Source of the DNA: Streptomyces broussonetiae
GTDB lineage: Bacteria > Actinomycetota > Actinomycetes > Streptomycetales > Streptomycetaceae
Assembly: GCF_009796285.1 (NCBI RefSeq)
Contig: NZ_CP047020.1
Coordinates: forward strand, 3,968,001 to 4,032,000
DNA length: 64,000 bases
Direction: 5' to 3'
Notes under the pieces: generated by a model
The model's database searches: none
What the model saw: only the letters and a program-made list of their open reading frames with translations
What the model was told of the DNA's origin: nothing
Made by a program: the position numbers and the translations under genes
Shown: in pieces, positions 8,936 to 16,353 of the stretch
Position numbering within the stretch: the first letter of the stretch is position 1
Layout: each line of letters opens with the position of its first letter

Positions 8936-9810
8936 GCACGACGTCCACCGCTTCCGCCGCGCAGGTCGCGGGCGGCAAGCAGTCCTCCGCGGCGGCAGCC
9001 GCCAAGCAGGCCGCCCGGCGGCGGGTCGCGTCGGTCTGGGCGGGCCGCATCGGCATCGCGGTCTTCGTCATCGGCGGCTGGCAGGCCTTCACCACGTGGG
9101 GCATCGTCGACCCGTTCTTCTTCGGACAGCCTTCCGGCATCTGGAAGCGGCTGGTCGACCTCTTCCAGCACGGCACCGAGTTCGGCTCCTTCTACGCGAA
9201 CATCTGGACCACCATCCAGGAAGCGCTCATCGGGTTCGCCGTCGGCGCCGTCGCCGGAGTCGTCTTCGGCGTGGCCCTCGGCCAGAGCCGCTACCTGTCC
9301 GACGTCCTCGGGCCCTACATCAAGATGGTCAACGCGATCCCGCGCATCGTCCTCGGCTCGATCTTCATCGTCGCGTTCGGCATCGGCGTGACCCCTAAGA
9401 TCCTGCTCGCCGCCGTGCTGGTGTTCTTCATCGTCTTCTTCAACGCCTTCCAGGGCGTCCGCGAGGTCGACCGCAACATCCTGGCCAACGCCCGGGTCCT
9501 CGGCGCCTCCCAGCTGCAGATCGTCCGGCACGTCATCGTGCCCTCCGCGCTCACCTGGATCATCGCCAGCCTGCACAGCGCCTTCGGCTTCGCCATCGTC
9601 GGCGCGCTGGTCGGCGAGGTGCTCGGCGCGCAGAGCGGCCTCGGTCTCGTCATCAAGACCGCGCAGAACAACTTCGACCCCAACGGCGTGTTCGCCACGA
9701 TGCTCGTCATCTCGGTCATCGTGCTGGGCGCGGAGTGGCTGATCGCCAAGCTCGAACACCGGCTGCTGTCCTGGCGCCCGCCGGCCCCCACCGAGGCGAA
9801 CTCCCTCTGA
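8932..9810 (+). CDS. ABC transporter permease, SsuC/TauC-like
   Basis: A 292-residue inner-membrane permease with about six helices. The EAA-type cytoplasmic loop that docks the ATPase is in EVDRNILANARVLGASQLQIVRHVIVPSALTWI. The N-terminal ~35 residues are Ala/Lys-rich and cytoplasmic. It overlaps the ATPase gene by four bases and is followed after 79 bases (unusually C-rich on the plus strand) by the binding-protein gene, giving the order ATPase-permease-binding protein. Confidence 0.93.
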   Translation: MSTTSTASAAQVAGGKQSSAAAAAKQAARRRVASVWAGRIGIAVFVIGGWQAFTTWGIVDPFFFGQPSGIWKRLVDLFQHGTEFGSFYANIWTTIQEALIGFAVGAVAGVVFGVALGQSRYLSDVLGPYIKMVNAIPRIVLGSIFIVAFGIGVTPKILLAAVLVFFIVFFNAFQGVREVDRNILANARVLGASQLQIVRHVIVPSALTWIIASLHSAFGFAIVGALVGEVLGAQSGLGLVIKTAQNNFDPNGVFATMLVISVIVLGAEWLIAKLEHRLLSWRPPAPTEANSL

Positions 9811-9889
9811 CCGCCCCTGACTTACCCCTCCCTGCCCCCTTCCCCTCCCTCCCCGCGTCCCCTCGCAGGTCCGAAAGGTACGAGCCGCC

Positions 9890-10969
9890 ATGCTGAAAAG
9901 AGCCCTCACCGCATCCATCGTCACCGCCCTCACCCTCGGCGCGGCCACCGCGTGTTCCGGCAGCTCCGGCGGCTCGTCGGCCTCCGGCGGCACCCCGACC
10001 GTCAAGATCATGGTCGGCGGCATCGACAAGCAGATCTACCTGCCGTACCAGCTCGCCGACAACCTCGGCTTCTACAAGAAGTACGGCGTCAACGTCGTCC
10101 TGAGCACCGAGCAGGACGGCGGCACCGGCGCCGAGGACGCCATGGCCTCCGGGCAGGTGGACATGGCCGGAGCCTGGTACAACCACACGATCGACTTCCA
10201 GGCGAAGGGCAAGGCGGTCGAGGACGTCATCCAGCTGTCCGGTGCGCCCGGCGAGCGGGAGATGTGCACCCCGAAGAGCGGCGTCCACTCGGCCGCCGAC
10301 TTCAAGGGCAAGACGCTGGGCGTCACCGACCTGGGTTCGGGCACCGACACCCTCACCAAGTTCCTGGCCGCCAAGAAGGGCCTCAAGACCGGCGACTTCA
10401 GCCGGATCGGGGTCGGCGCGGGCTCCACCGCCGTCGCAGCGCTCCAGAACGGCAAGACCGCCTGCGTCATGACGACACAGCCGACGGTCGCCGCGATGGA
10501 GAAGAAGGGCGTCGGCACCTCCGCGATCGACCTGGCCACCACCCAGGGCGCCACCGCCGCGCTGGGCAGCGCCTGGCCGGCCGCCAGCGTCATCGCCCGT
10601 ACCGACTGGGTGAACTCGCACAAGGACGCGGTGCAGAAGGTCGTCGACGCGCTCGTGGCCACCATGCACTGGATCAACACGCACAGCGCGGCCGACATCG
10701 CCGACAAGCTGCCGCAGTCGTTCGTGCAGAACCAGCTGGTCACCAAGGCCGACTACGTCACGGCCCTGAACCAGGACAAGGGGCAGTTCCTCCCGGACGG
10801 CCTGATGCCGGCCGGCGGCCCGAAGACCGTCCTGGCCACCGAGGAACTGGTCGGCAACGCCACCTCCTCGATCGACCTGAGCAAGACGTTCACCAACGAC
10901 TTCGTGCTCCAGGCCAACAAGCTGGAGGGCCTGAAGACCACGACGACCCCGGCGGGCGCGAACGGCTGA
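9890..10969 (+). CDS. ABC transporter substrate-binding lipoprotein, NMT1/SsuA-like
   Basis: A 359-residue lipoprotein. The signal peptide (MLKRALTASIVTALTLGAA) ends in a lipobox-like TAC, with Cys-22 the lipidation site, followed by a Ser/Gly linker. The mature part is the NMT1/THI5 type II binding fold: VGGIDKQIYLPYQLADNLGFYKKYGV, GQVDMAGAWYNHTIDF and GVTDLGSGTDTLTKFL. It captures the substrate outside the membrane and delivers it to the preceding permease. The substrate is unknown; members bind sulfonates, nitrate, pyrimidine precursors or aromatic acids. A hairpin terminator follows directly. Confidence 0.9.
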   Translation: MLKRALTASIVTALTLGAATACSGSSGGSSASGGTPTVKIMVGGIDKQIYLPYQLADNLGFYKKYGVNVVLSTEQDGGTGAEDAMASGQVDMAGAWYNHTIDFQAKGKAVEDVIQLSGAPGEREMCTPKSGVHSAADFKGKTLGVTDLGSGTDTLTKFLAAKKGLKTGDFSRIGVGAGSTAVAALQNGKTACVMTTQPTVAAMEKKGVGTSAIDLATTQGATAALGSAWPAASVIARTDWVNSHKDAVQKVVDALVATMHWINTHSAADIADKLPQSFVQNQLVTKADYVTALNQDKGQFLPDGLMPAGGPKTVLATEELVGNATSSIDLSKTFTNDFVLQANKLEGLKTTTTPAGANG

Positions 10970-10976
10970 TCCTCAA

Positions 10977-11028
10977 CCGGCTGACGGGGCCACCTGGTCG
11001 GAGACGACCCGGTGGCCCCGTCAGCCGG
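10977..11028. terminator. Bidirectional hairpin terminator between importer and LysR gene
   Basis: A perfect 18-bp inverted repeat (10977-10994 pairs with 11011-11028, 16-base loop) starting eight bases after the binding-protein stop. The right arm overlaps the last codons of the convergent LysR gene, so it probably serves both. No U tract, as is common in Streptomyces. Confidence 0.75.
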
Positions 11029-11989
11029 TCGCCGTCATCTCGTCCGCCGCCGGGAGCCAGCTCCCCTCCGGCCGGCGCAGCCACCCCTGCGCCGCCGCGA
11101 TCCGCGCCGCCGCGCCGCGCAGCGCGTCCAGCCCCGGATGGACCAGGCCCCTGCGCCACACCAGCGAGACCGGCGACAGCGGAACGGGGTCGACGAGCGG
11201 GCGGCGGACCGTGCGGGGCAGGGCCGGGAAGTCCACCACGGCCAGCACCGGATACCGGGTCTTGCCCATGATCCGCTCGAACTCCTCGTCCCCGACGGCC
11301 AGCGGCAGCGGCGGGGCGAGCCGGATGCCGTACTGCGCGAAGAGCCGGGACGCCAGGTCGGTCCACTCCAGGGTGCGCGGATTGCCGGCACCGGCGTACA
11401 CCGTCTCCCCGGTCATCCCGGCCACCGGTATCTCCGGCAGCGCGGCCAGGGGGTGTTCCTCGGGCAGGACCACGGCCATCGGCTCGTAGCGCACCGGCTG
11501 CCGCTCCAGCCCTGACCGCAGCGCCGGGTCCAGCCCGGCGAACCGGCCGAAGGAGACGTCCAGCCGGCCCGACAGGATCTGCTCGGCGGCTCCGGTCAGA
11601 CCGCTCTCGTAGCGGGCCATCAGCTCGCAGTCGGGGGCGAGTTCACGGGCCCGGTGCAGCACCCGGCGACCGGTGACGAGGCCCGGCGAGTTGAGGTCCA
11701 CCAGCAGCGGGCGGGCCTGCCCGAAGGACGTGCAGGCCGCCAGCAGCTCGTCCTGGGCCGCCAGGACCCGTCGGGCGTACGGCAGCAGGCGCTCGCCGTC
11801 GGCCGTCAGCGTCACCTGCCGCGTGCTCCGCAGGAACAGCTCGGCGCCCAACTCCCGCTCCAGCCGCCGTACATCACGGCTGAGCGCCTGCTGGGCGACG
11901 TACAGCCGGGCGGCGGCCCGGGTGAAGTGCAGTTCCTCGGCGACGGCGACGAAGGCGCGCAGCAGTCTCGGGTCCAGGTCGGCGGGCAT
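11021..11989 (-). CDS. LysR-family transcriptional regulator
   Basis: A 322-residue regulator. The N-terminal winged helix-turn-helix is LDPRLLRAFVAVAEELHFTRAAARLYVAQQALSRDVRRLE, read here in pieces from residue 4 to 43. An effector-binding domain follows from about residue 90 (LDVSFGRF, VLPEEHPLAALPEI). The frame is open far upstream through the MFS gene on the other strand, but the LysR domain begins at the chosen ATG (MPADLDPRLL). It is divergent from the MFS transporter with an 84-base gap, the usual arrangement for a LysR controlling its neighbour. An inverted repeat CAACAC-N25-GTGTTG (12003-12039) lies in that gap. Confidence 0.92.
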   Translation of the reverse strand: MPADLDPRLLRAFVAVAEELHFTRAAARLYVAQQALSRDVRRLERELGAELFLRSTRQVTLTADGERLLPYARRVLAAQDELLAACTSFGQARPLLVDLNSPGLVTGRRVLHRARELAPDCELMARYESGLTGAAEQILSGRLDVSFGRFAGLDPALRSGLERQPVRYEPMAVVLPEEHPLAALPEIPVAGMTGETVYAGAGNPRTLEWTDLASRLFAQYGIRLAPPLPLAVGDEEFERIMGKTRYPVLAVVDFPALPRTVRRPLVDPVPLSPVSLVWRRGLVHPGLDALRGAAARIAAAQGWLRRPEGSWLPAADEMTATG

Positions 11990-12002
11990 GAGCGCGAACC
12001 TA

Positions 12003-12039
12003 CAACACAGGTGCGTGAATGGGCGCCGAGCAGGTGTTG
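12003..12039. promoter_or_regulatory. Inverted repeat in LysR-MFS divergent promoter
   Basis: CAACAC at 12003-12008 is mirrored by GTGTTG at 12034-12039, inside the 84-base divergent gap. The position fits a LysR operator, but the arms are short and the spacing is longer than a classic T-N11-A core. Low confidence. Confidence 0.3.
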
Positions 12040-12073
12040 GACCCCTTGATCCGCCCTGGGCGAGGGTGCGTCC

Positions 12074-13300
12074 ATGCCCTCCGTCATATCCACGCCGACG
12101 CGCCGGAGCGCCTACCTCCGGCTCTTCTCCCTCCCCGGTACGCGCGCGTTCACCACCGGCAATCTGCTCGCCCGGCTGCCGATGGGCATGTTCAGCGTGA
12201 GCGCCGTCGTGATGATCGCCGGTTCCCGGGGCTCGTACGCCCTCGCCGGTGCCGTCACCGCGACCGGACTCGCCGCGACCGGGCTGGCCGGGCCCTGGAT
12301 CGCCCGGCTGATCGACCGGCACGGACAGGCCCGGATCGCCGTGCCCGCCACGCTTCTCTCCGTGCTCGGCAGCCTCGCGCTGCTGCTGTGCGTGCGCTTC
12401 GGCGCTCCCGACTGGACCCTGTTCGCCGCCTACGCCGCGACCGCGGCCACCCCCAACATCGGCGGACTCTCCCGCGCCCGCTGGGCCCATCTGCTGCGCG
12501 ACGACTCCGGCGCGCTGCACACCGCGAACGCCTTCGAGCAGGCCGCCGACGAGCTGTGCTTCATGCTCGGCCCGGTGCTCGCGTCCTTCCTGACCGGCAC
12601 GTTCTTCCCGGAGGCGGGCACGCTCACCGGGGCGGTGCTGCTGCTCGCCGGCATGCTGCTGTTCACCGCGCAGCGCGCCACCGAGCCGCCGGTCGGCGCC
12701 CGTTCGAAGGCGCCGTCGCCGCTGCGCAGCCCCGGCATCCGGCCGCTGCTGGCCTGCTTCGTCGCGACCGGCATGGTGTTCGGCTCGATGGAGGTCGGCA
12801 CGATCGCCTTCGCCGACGCGCACGGCCACCGCGCGGTGGCCGGTGCCGTCCTCGCACTCCAGGCGGCGGGCTCGTGCGCGGCGGGCCTGGTGTTCGGGGC
12901 GCGCAGGCCGGCGGGGGTGCGGCTCGGCCACTGCCTGGCCGCCATGGCCGTCCTGATGACCCTGCCGTGGGCGGCGGCCGGGGCGGCCGGCTCGCTGCCG
13001 GGGCTCGCGGGCGCGCTGCTGGTCGCGGGCATGGCGACCGCGCCGACGATGGTGACGGCGATGACCCTGGTGCAGCGGCGCACCCCGGCCGACCGGCTGA
13101 ACGAGGGCATGAGCCTGGTGGTGACCGGGCTGCTCACCGGCATCGCCTGCGGCTCGGCGGCCGGCGGCTGGACGGCCCAGCACCTCTCCCCCGGCACCGC
13201 CCTCGCCGTCCCGGCCACCGCGGCCGCGCTCGCGCTGCTCGTCCACACGGCATCGACGGGCGCCCGGCGGAACGTCAGCGCAGACGGACCGGAAGACTGA
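12074..13300 (+). CDS. MFS transporter, probable drug/metabolite exporter
   Basis: A 408-residue membrane protein with about 12 hydrophobic helices and the MFS layout. Helix 1-2 reads FTTGNLLARLPMGMFSVSAVVMI, seen from about residue 26, and a helix 2-3 loop has ARLIDRHGQARI, resembling MFS motif A. It has no substrate-specific signature. Its 3' end overlaps the convergent P450 gene by 26 bases, and its start faces the LysR gene. Located next to the atropopeptide-like precursor and P450s, it is a plausible exporter for the product, inferred from position only. Confidence 0.88.
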   Translation: MPSVISTPTRRSAYLRLFSLPGTRAFTTGNLLARLPMGMFSVSAVVMIAGSRGSYALAGAVTATGLAATGLAGPWIARLIDRHGQARIAVPATLLSVLGSLALLLCVRFGAPDWTLFAAYAATAATPNIGGLSRARWAHLLRDDSGALHTANAFEQAADELCFMLGPVLASFLTGTFFPEAGTLTGAVLLLAGMLLFTAQRATEPPVGARSKAPSPLRSPGIRPLLACFVATGMVFGSMEVGTIAFADAHGHRAVAGAVLALQAAGSCAAGLVFGARRPAGVRLGHCLAAMAVLMTLPWAAAGAAGSLPGLAGALLVAGMATAPTMVTAMTLVQRRTPADRLNEGMSLVVTGLLTGIACGSAAGGWTAQHLSPGTALAVPATAAALALLVHTASTGARRNVSADGPED

Positions 13301-14486
13301 GCAGGCCGCGGTGCCGAGGGTTGTCCTGCCACTCGGGGGCACGCTCGCGACCGGCGAGACGCAGGCCGGGGAAGCGTCGCAGTACGTGGGTGAAAGCGAT
13401 CTCGGCCTGCAGCCGGGCCAGCGGTGCGCCCAGGCAGTGATGGATGCCGTGGCCGAACGCCAGGTGCCGGGAGGCGTCGCGGGTGACGTCGAAGCGGTCG
13501 GGGTCCGCGAAGACCGCCGGGTCCCGGTTGGCGGCCGCCAACGCGATCTGCACGAACTCCCCGGCCGGGATCGTCGTACCGGCGATCGTCACCGGCTCGG
13601 TGGTGTAGCGCAGGCTCGCGAGCGCGAACGGGCTCTCGTGGCGCAGGACTTCCTCGGTCAGGCCGGGGACGAGCGCGGGATCGGCGCGTACGGCGGCGAG
13701 CTGCCCGGGATGCGTGAGCAGCGCGTACAGGCCGTTGGCGACGAGATTGACCGTGGTCTGGTGGCCCGCGATCACCAGCAGGAACGCCATCGAGGTGACC
13801 TCCTGCCCGGTGAGGCGCTCGCCGTCGGCGCGGGCGGCGAGGAGAGCGGAGAGCAGGTCGTCGCCGGGGTGGGCGCGCTTGTCCTCGACCAGCTCCCGCA
13901 GCCGCTCCAGCATGGTCTCGGCGGTCGGGACGGACACCTCCCCGTCTCCCCCGTCCCCGCCCACCGTGTGGCCCCTGACCTGGAGGATCCCGTGCGCGCC
14001 GGGGTCCGCGCCGAGCAGCTCGAAGATCACCGCGAGCGGCAGCGGCAGCGCGAACCGGGCGATCAGGTCGACCTCGCCCGCCTCGTCCGCCCGGTCCACC
14101 GCGTCGAGGAGTGCGGTGACGTGGGCCTCGATCCGGGGGCGCAGCTCCGCCACCCGCCGCTGGGTGAACGCCTGTTGCACCAGCCGGCGCAGGCGCGTGT
14201 GGCGCGGCGGGTCGGAGTTGAGCATGTGCGTGGTGAGCGCTCCGCCCGGACCGCCGCCCGGCAGGCCCTCGTGGCGGGCGTACGCCTCAGTCGCGCCGTC
14301 CTTGCTCAGCCGGGGGTCGGCGAGCGCCGCCCGGCAGGCGGCGTGCCCGGTGACGACCCAGCCGGCCAAGGGGGCGGCGCCGGAGAAACGGACCTTGCGC
14401 ACCCCGCCCTCCTCGCGCCAGCGCCGGTAGACGTCGTGCGGGCGACCGGCGAAGGACTCGTCCACCGTCTCCGTGTCGTACGACAT
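13275..14486 (-). CDS. Cytochrome P450, conventional bacterial type
   Basis: A 403-residue soluble P450. The I-helix oxygen-activation motif is LLVIAGHQTTV, the K-helix ExxR is in EEVLRHESPF, the meander is DPDRFDVTRD, and the haem loop is FGHGIHHCLGAPLARLQ with the axial Cys. Length is typical. The start ATG lies one base after the stop of the upstream P450 gene (a GTG 15 bases further up is possible), so the two P450s are translationally coupled and probably act in one pathway. In the atropopeptide context it could hydroxylate or further cross-link the product, or act on the leader-free hexapeptide. No redox partner is encoded nearby. The 3' end overlaps the convergent MFS gene. Confidence 0.93.
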   Translation of the reverse strand: MSYDTETVDESFAGRPHDVYRRWREEGGVRKVRFSGAAPLAGWVVTGHAACRAALADPRLSKDGATEAYARHEGLPGGGPGGALTTHMLNSDPPRHTRLRRLVQQAFTQRRVAELRPRIEAHVTALLDAVDRADEAGEVDLIARFALPLPLAVIFELLGADPGAHGILQVRGHTVGGDGGDGEVSVPTAETMLERLRELVEDKRAHPGDDLLSALLAARADGERLTGQEVTSMAFLLVIAGHQTTVNLVANGLYALLTHPGQLAAVRADPALVPGLTEEVLRHESPFALASLRYTTEPVTIAGTTIPAGEFVQIALAAANRDPAVFADPDRFDVTRDASRHLAFGHGIHHCLGAPLARLQAEIAFTHVLRRFPGLRLAGRERAPEWQDNPRHRGLLSLPVRLR

Positions 14487-14487
14487 C

Positions 14488-15531
14488 TCAGGCAGCGGCA
14501 CGGCGCACCTTCGTCACCTGTACGTCCTCCACGCCGAGCAGTCCGACGAGCGGGACCTTGGCGGAGCGCTGGTCGGGGCTGACCGCGAGGCCGGACCCGC
14601 GGATCAGGTCCAGGAGCAGTTCGGCGAGCGGCATCACCATGTGCCGGCCCCAGCAGCGCTCGGAGGAGTGGCCGAAGGGGAGGTAGCCGGGGGCGGTGTC
14701 GGGATCGAGGCTCTCCCAGCGCTCCGGGCGGAACTCGTGCGGGTCCTCCCACAGCTTGGGGTCCCGGTGCGTCAGGAGGGGCAGGAGCAGGACGTCGTCA
14801 CCCGCGCCGATGCGGTCGTCGACGGCGGGGTACTCGGGGGAGGCGTTGCGCAGGATGTTCCAGGACGGCGGCAGCAGCCGCATGGACTCGTGGAGGATGT
14901 GCCGGTTCGGGGTGTCGGGGTCGAACGGCGAGCCGAGCCAGAGCGCGTTCGCGACCAGGGTGGAGACCGTGAAGCACACCGGGGCCGCCGCGCGCCGGTA
15001 CATGCCCATGGCGTACCGGCGCTCGTGGTAGCCGCCGGCGTCGGCCGTCAGCCCCGCGATCGCGGTCAGCGGGGCGCCGCGCCGCCCGACCCGCCCCGGG
15101 AGCGCGGCGCCCGCCGCGATCACCGCCCAGGTGAGCTTGGGGGTCAGTTCGAGGTTGCGGCTCATCAGGATCCGCAGCCGGTAGGGGTCCTTGCCGAGGA
15201 TCAGGTCCCGCAGGAACAGATGCCCCCTGAGCGGCCAGACCCCGGACAGGTCGACGTCCTCGGGCCCGGGGCGGGACCTCTTCAGCGCCTCGCGTACGTC
15301 GCCGCCGATGGTCCGCATCACCGAGGAGGCCTCGCCGCGTGAGATCGACCGTCCGTGCAGTGGCTTGAACGTGGGCCGCTCGGTCTCGGTGGCCCGGCGG
15401 GCGGCGAGGATCCGGTCGGCGACCTCGTACCCGGCGATGCCGACGGTGTCGGGTTCGAGCCGGAAGACGTCCTGCCCGAGATGGTCCCGGAACAGGGCGG
15501 CAAGCCGTGGGTGGAACAACGTGCGGCGCAT
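14488..15531 (-). CDS. Divergent cytochrome P450, candidate atropopeptide (tryptorubin-type) cross-linking enzyme
   Basis: A 347-residue P450, shorter than the usual ~400. It keeps the K-helix ExxR (ILHESMRLLPP), the meander FRPERWESL and the Cys-ligand loop FGHSSERCWGRHMVMP, where Ser replaces the second conserved Gly. The region where the I helix should be (VCFTVSTLVANALWLG) has no A/G-G-x-D/E-T motif, which fits a catalyst of radical aromatic coupling rather than oxygen insertion. It lies 85 bases downstream of the AWYFWY precursor gene on the same strand. In tryptorubin biosynthesis a single P450 next to the precursor installs C-C and C-N links between aromatic residues. I infer the same role here. 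N-terminal start choice is uncertain. Confidence 0.85.
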   Translation of the reverse strand: MRRTLFHPRLAALFRDHLGQDVFRLEPDTVGIAGYEVADRILAARRATETERPTFKPLHGRSISRGEASSVMRTIGGDVREALKRSRPGPEDVDLSGVWPLRGHLFLRDLILGKDPYRLRILMSRNLELTPKLTWAVIAAGAALPGRVGRRGAPLTAIAGLTADAGGYHERRYAMGMYRRAAAPVCFTVSTLVANALWLGSPFDPDTPNRHILHESMRLLPPSWNILRNASPEYPAVDDRIGAGDDVLLLPLLTHRDPKLWEDPHEFRPERWESLDPDTAPGYLPFGHSSERCWGRHMVMPLAELLLDLIRGSGLAVSPDQRSAKVPLVGLLGVEDVQVTKVRRAAA

Positions 15532-15574
15532 GCGGGTCTCCGGAAGACCGAGGGGGCGGACGTCGGCGGGCGGC

Positions 15575-15602
15575 GTCGCCCCCGCCGGGCAGCGGGGGCG
15601 AC
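15575..15602 (-). terminator. Hairpin between RiPP precursor and its P450 (attenuator-like)
   Basis: A perfect 10-bp stem (15575-15584 with 15593-15602) and an eight-base loop in the 85-base gap between precursor and P450, without a U tract. It could lower P450 transcription relative to the precursor, or protect the short precursor mRNA from 3' decay. The role is inferred. Confidence 0.5.
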
Positions 15603-15616
15603 CACTCGGCTTCGGC

Positions 15617-15697
15617 TTAGTACCAGAAGTACCAGGCGCTCGCCTTCAGGCTCTTCTGAGCGGACACCTTGTTACGGATGGCGAAGAGAAGCTTCAT
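15617..15697 (-). CDS. Atropopeptide (tryptorubin-type) RiPP precursor peptide, core AWYFWY
   Basis: A 26-residue ORF too short for routine gene calling. The leader is about 20 residues, starting MKLLFAIRNK and ending SLKAS, and is Lys/Ser-rich. The last six residues are AWYFWY, followed by TAA. Tryptorubin A, founder of the atropopeptides, comes from an AWYIWY core at the very C-terminus of a comparably short precursor; here Ile-4 is Phe. The ATG has a good ribosome site (AAAGGGGG, eight bases upstream). The next gene downstream on the same strand is a divergent P450. Coding evidence is the ribosome site, the C-terminal core and the gene order; I cannot run a conservation test. No dedicated peptidase is nearby, as expected if host proteases trim the leader. 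Confidence 0.9.
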   Translation of the reverse strand: MKLLFAIRNKVSAQKSLKASAWYFWY

Positions 15698-15833
15698 CAC
15701 TACACCCCCTTTCCGGGTGGAGCTGTCACGCGCTTCCTCTTGTGGAGGTCGTGCGCAGATGGCTTCACAAGGCTCCGACGCGGGGATCAACAAATGATGA
15801 ACGCGCAGCTCAGGGCATGTCCGGGCATGACAA
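15698..15833 (-). promoter_or_regulatory. Upstream region of the precursor gene
   Basis: A 136-base stretch between the precursor start and the tmRNA terminator that must hold the cluster promoter. TTGTTG followed about 17 bases later by TGTGAA on the minus strand is a possible -35/-10 pair. It is not convincing enough to fix a start site. Confidence 0.35.
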
Positions 15834-15862
15834 AGGCCCCGCCGCTCGCAGCGACGGGGCCT
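15834..15862 (-). terminator. Intrinsic terminator of ssrA
   Basis: GC-rich hairpin with arms AGGCCCCG and CGGGGCCT, an additional inner CGCT/AGCG pairing, and a TTTGT tail on the minus strand, about 20 bases after the tmRNA 3' end. Confidence 0.85.
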
Positions 15863-15880
15863 GTGCCCACATGGGATGAG

Positions 15881-16246
15881 TGGAGATGGCGGGAATCGAA
15901 CCCGCGTCCAACGGTGCGGAATCAGGGCTTCTCCGTGTGCAGTTCGCTGTGATTTTCTCAGCCCCGGCGATCACGCGAACAAGTCGCCGACGGGCTCAGT
16001 CACTGTTTGGTTTCCCTCTTCACCCCGTGACCGGGATCAAGGTTTAGTTCCCTAGCTGATGCCAGGATCCGGGTCGGGAACAGCCCCGGGCTGACACTTC
16101 GCAAGTCGCTACTTAGGCAGCGAGGGCGAAGGAATCGCGCTTGGTGTTGGCGATTATTTTTTGCGACATATGGTTTACGAGATCATTGCCGCTTCCTCGA
16201 CACGCTTCCCCTGCTTCGACAGCCGCTGTCGAAACCGATCATCCCC
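15881..16246 (-). ncRNA. ssrA: Transfer-messenger RNA (tmRNA)
   Basis: tmRNA of about 366 bases for trans-translation rescue of stalled ribosomes. The 5' end GGGGATGATCGGTTTCGACAG is family-typical and pairs with the 3' acceptor strand CATCTCC (one G-U). The T arm GCGGGTTCGATTCCCGCC is intact and the terminal CCA is not encoded. The resume frame reads ANTKRDSFALAA then TAA, a proteolysis tag with the conserved ALAA end. It lies 107 bases downstream of smpB, its protein partner, on the same strand, and ends before a strong terminator. Confidence 0.95.
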
Positions 16247-16353
16247 ATGTTGCCACTCTTGAATTAAATACAGCTCAACGCACACACCGGGTTCATCCGG
16301 TGTTGGCGCCATCGTACGTGACCAACCCACGCCGATGCCACCGTATTCCCTGG

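Noticed and set aside
11990..13342. N-terminal extension of the LysR frame through the MFS gene
   Set aside because: The extension is antisense low-complexity sequence. The LysR domain starts exactly at the ATG at 11989.
15191..15952. Plus-strand frame across the P450, precursor and tmRNA
   Set aside because: Its translation crosses the tmRNA T arm and precursor antisense; no domain and no ribosome site.
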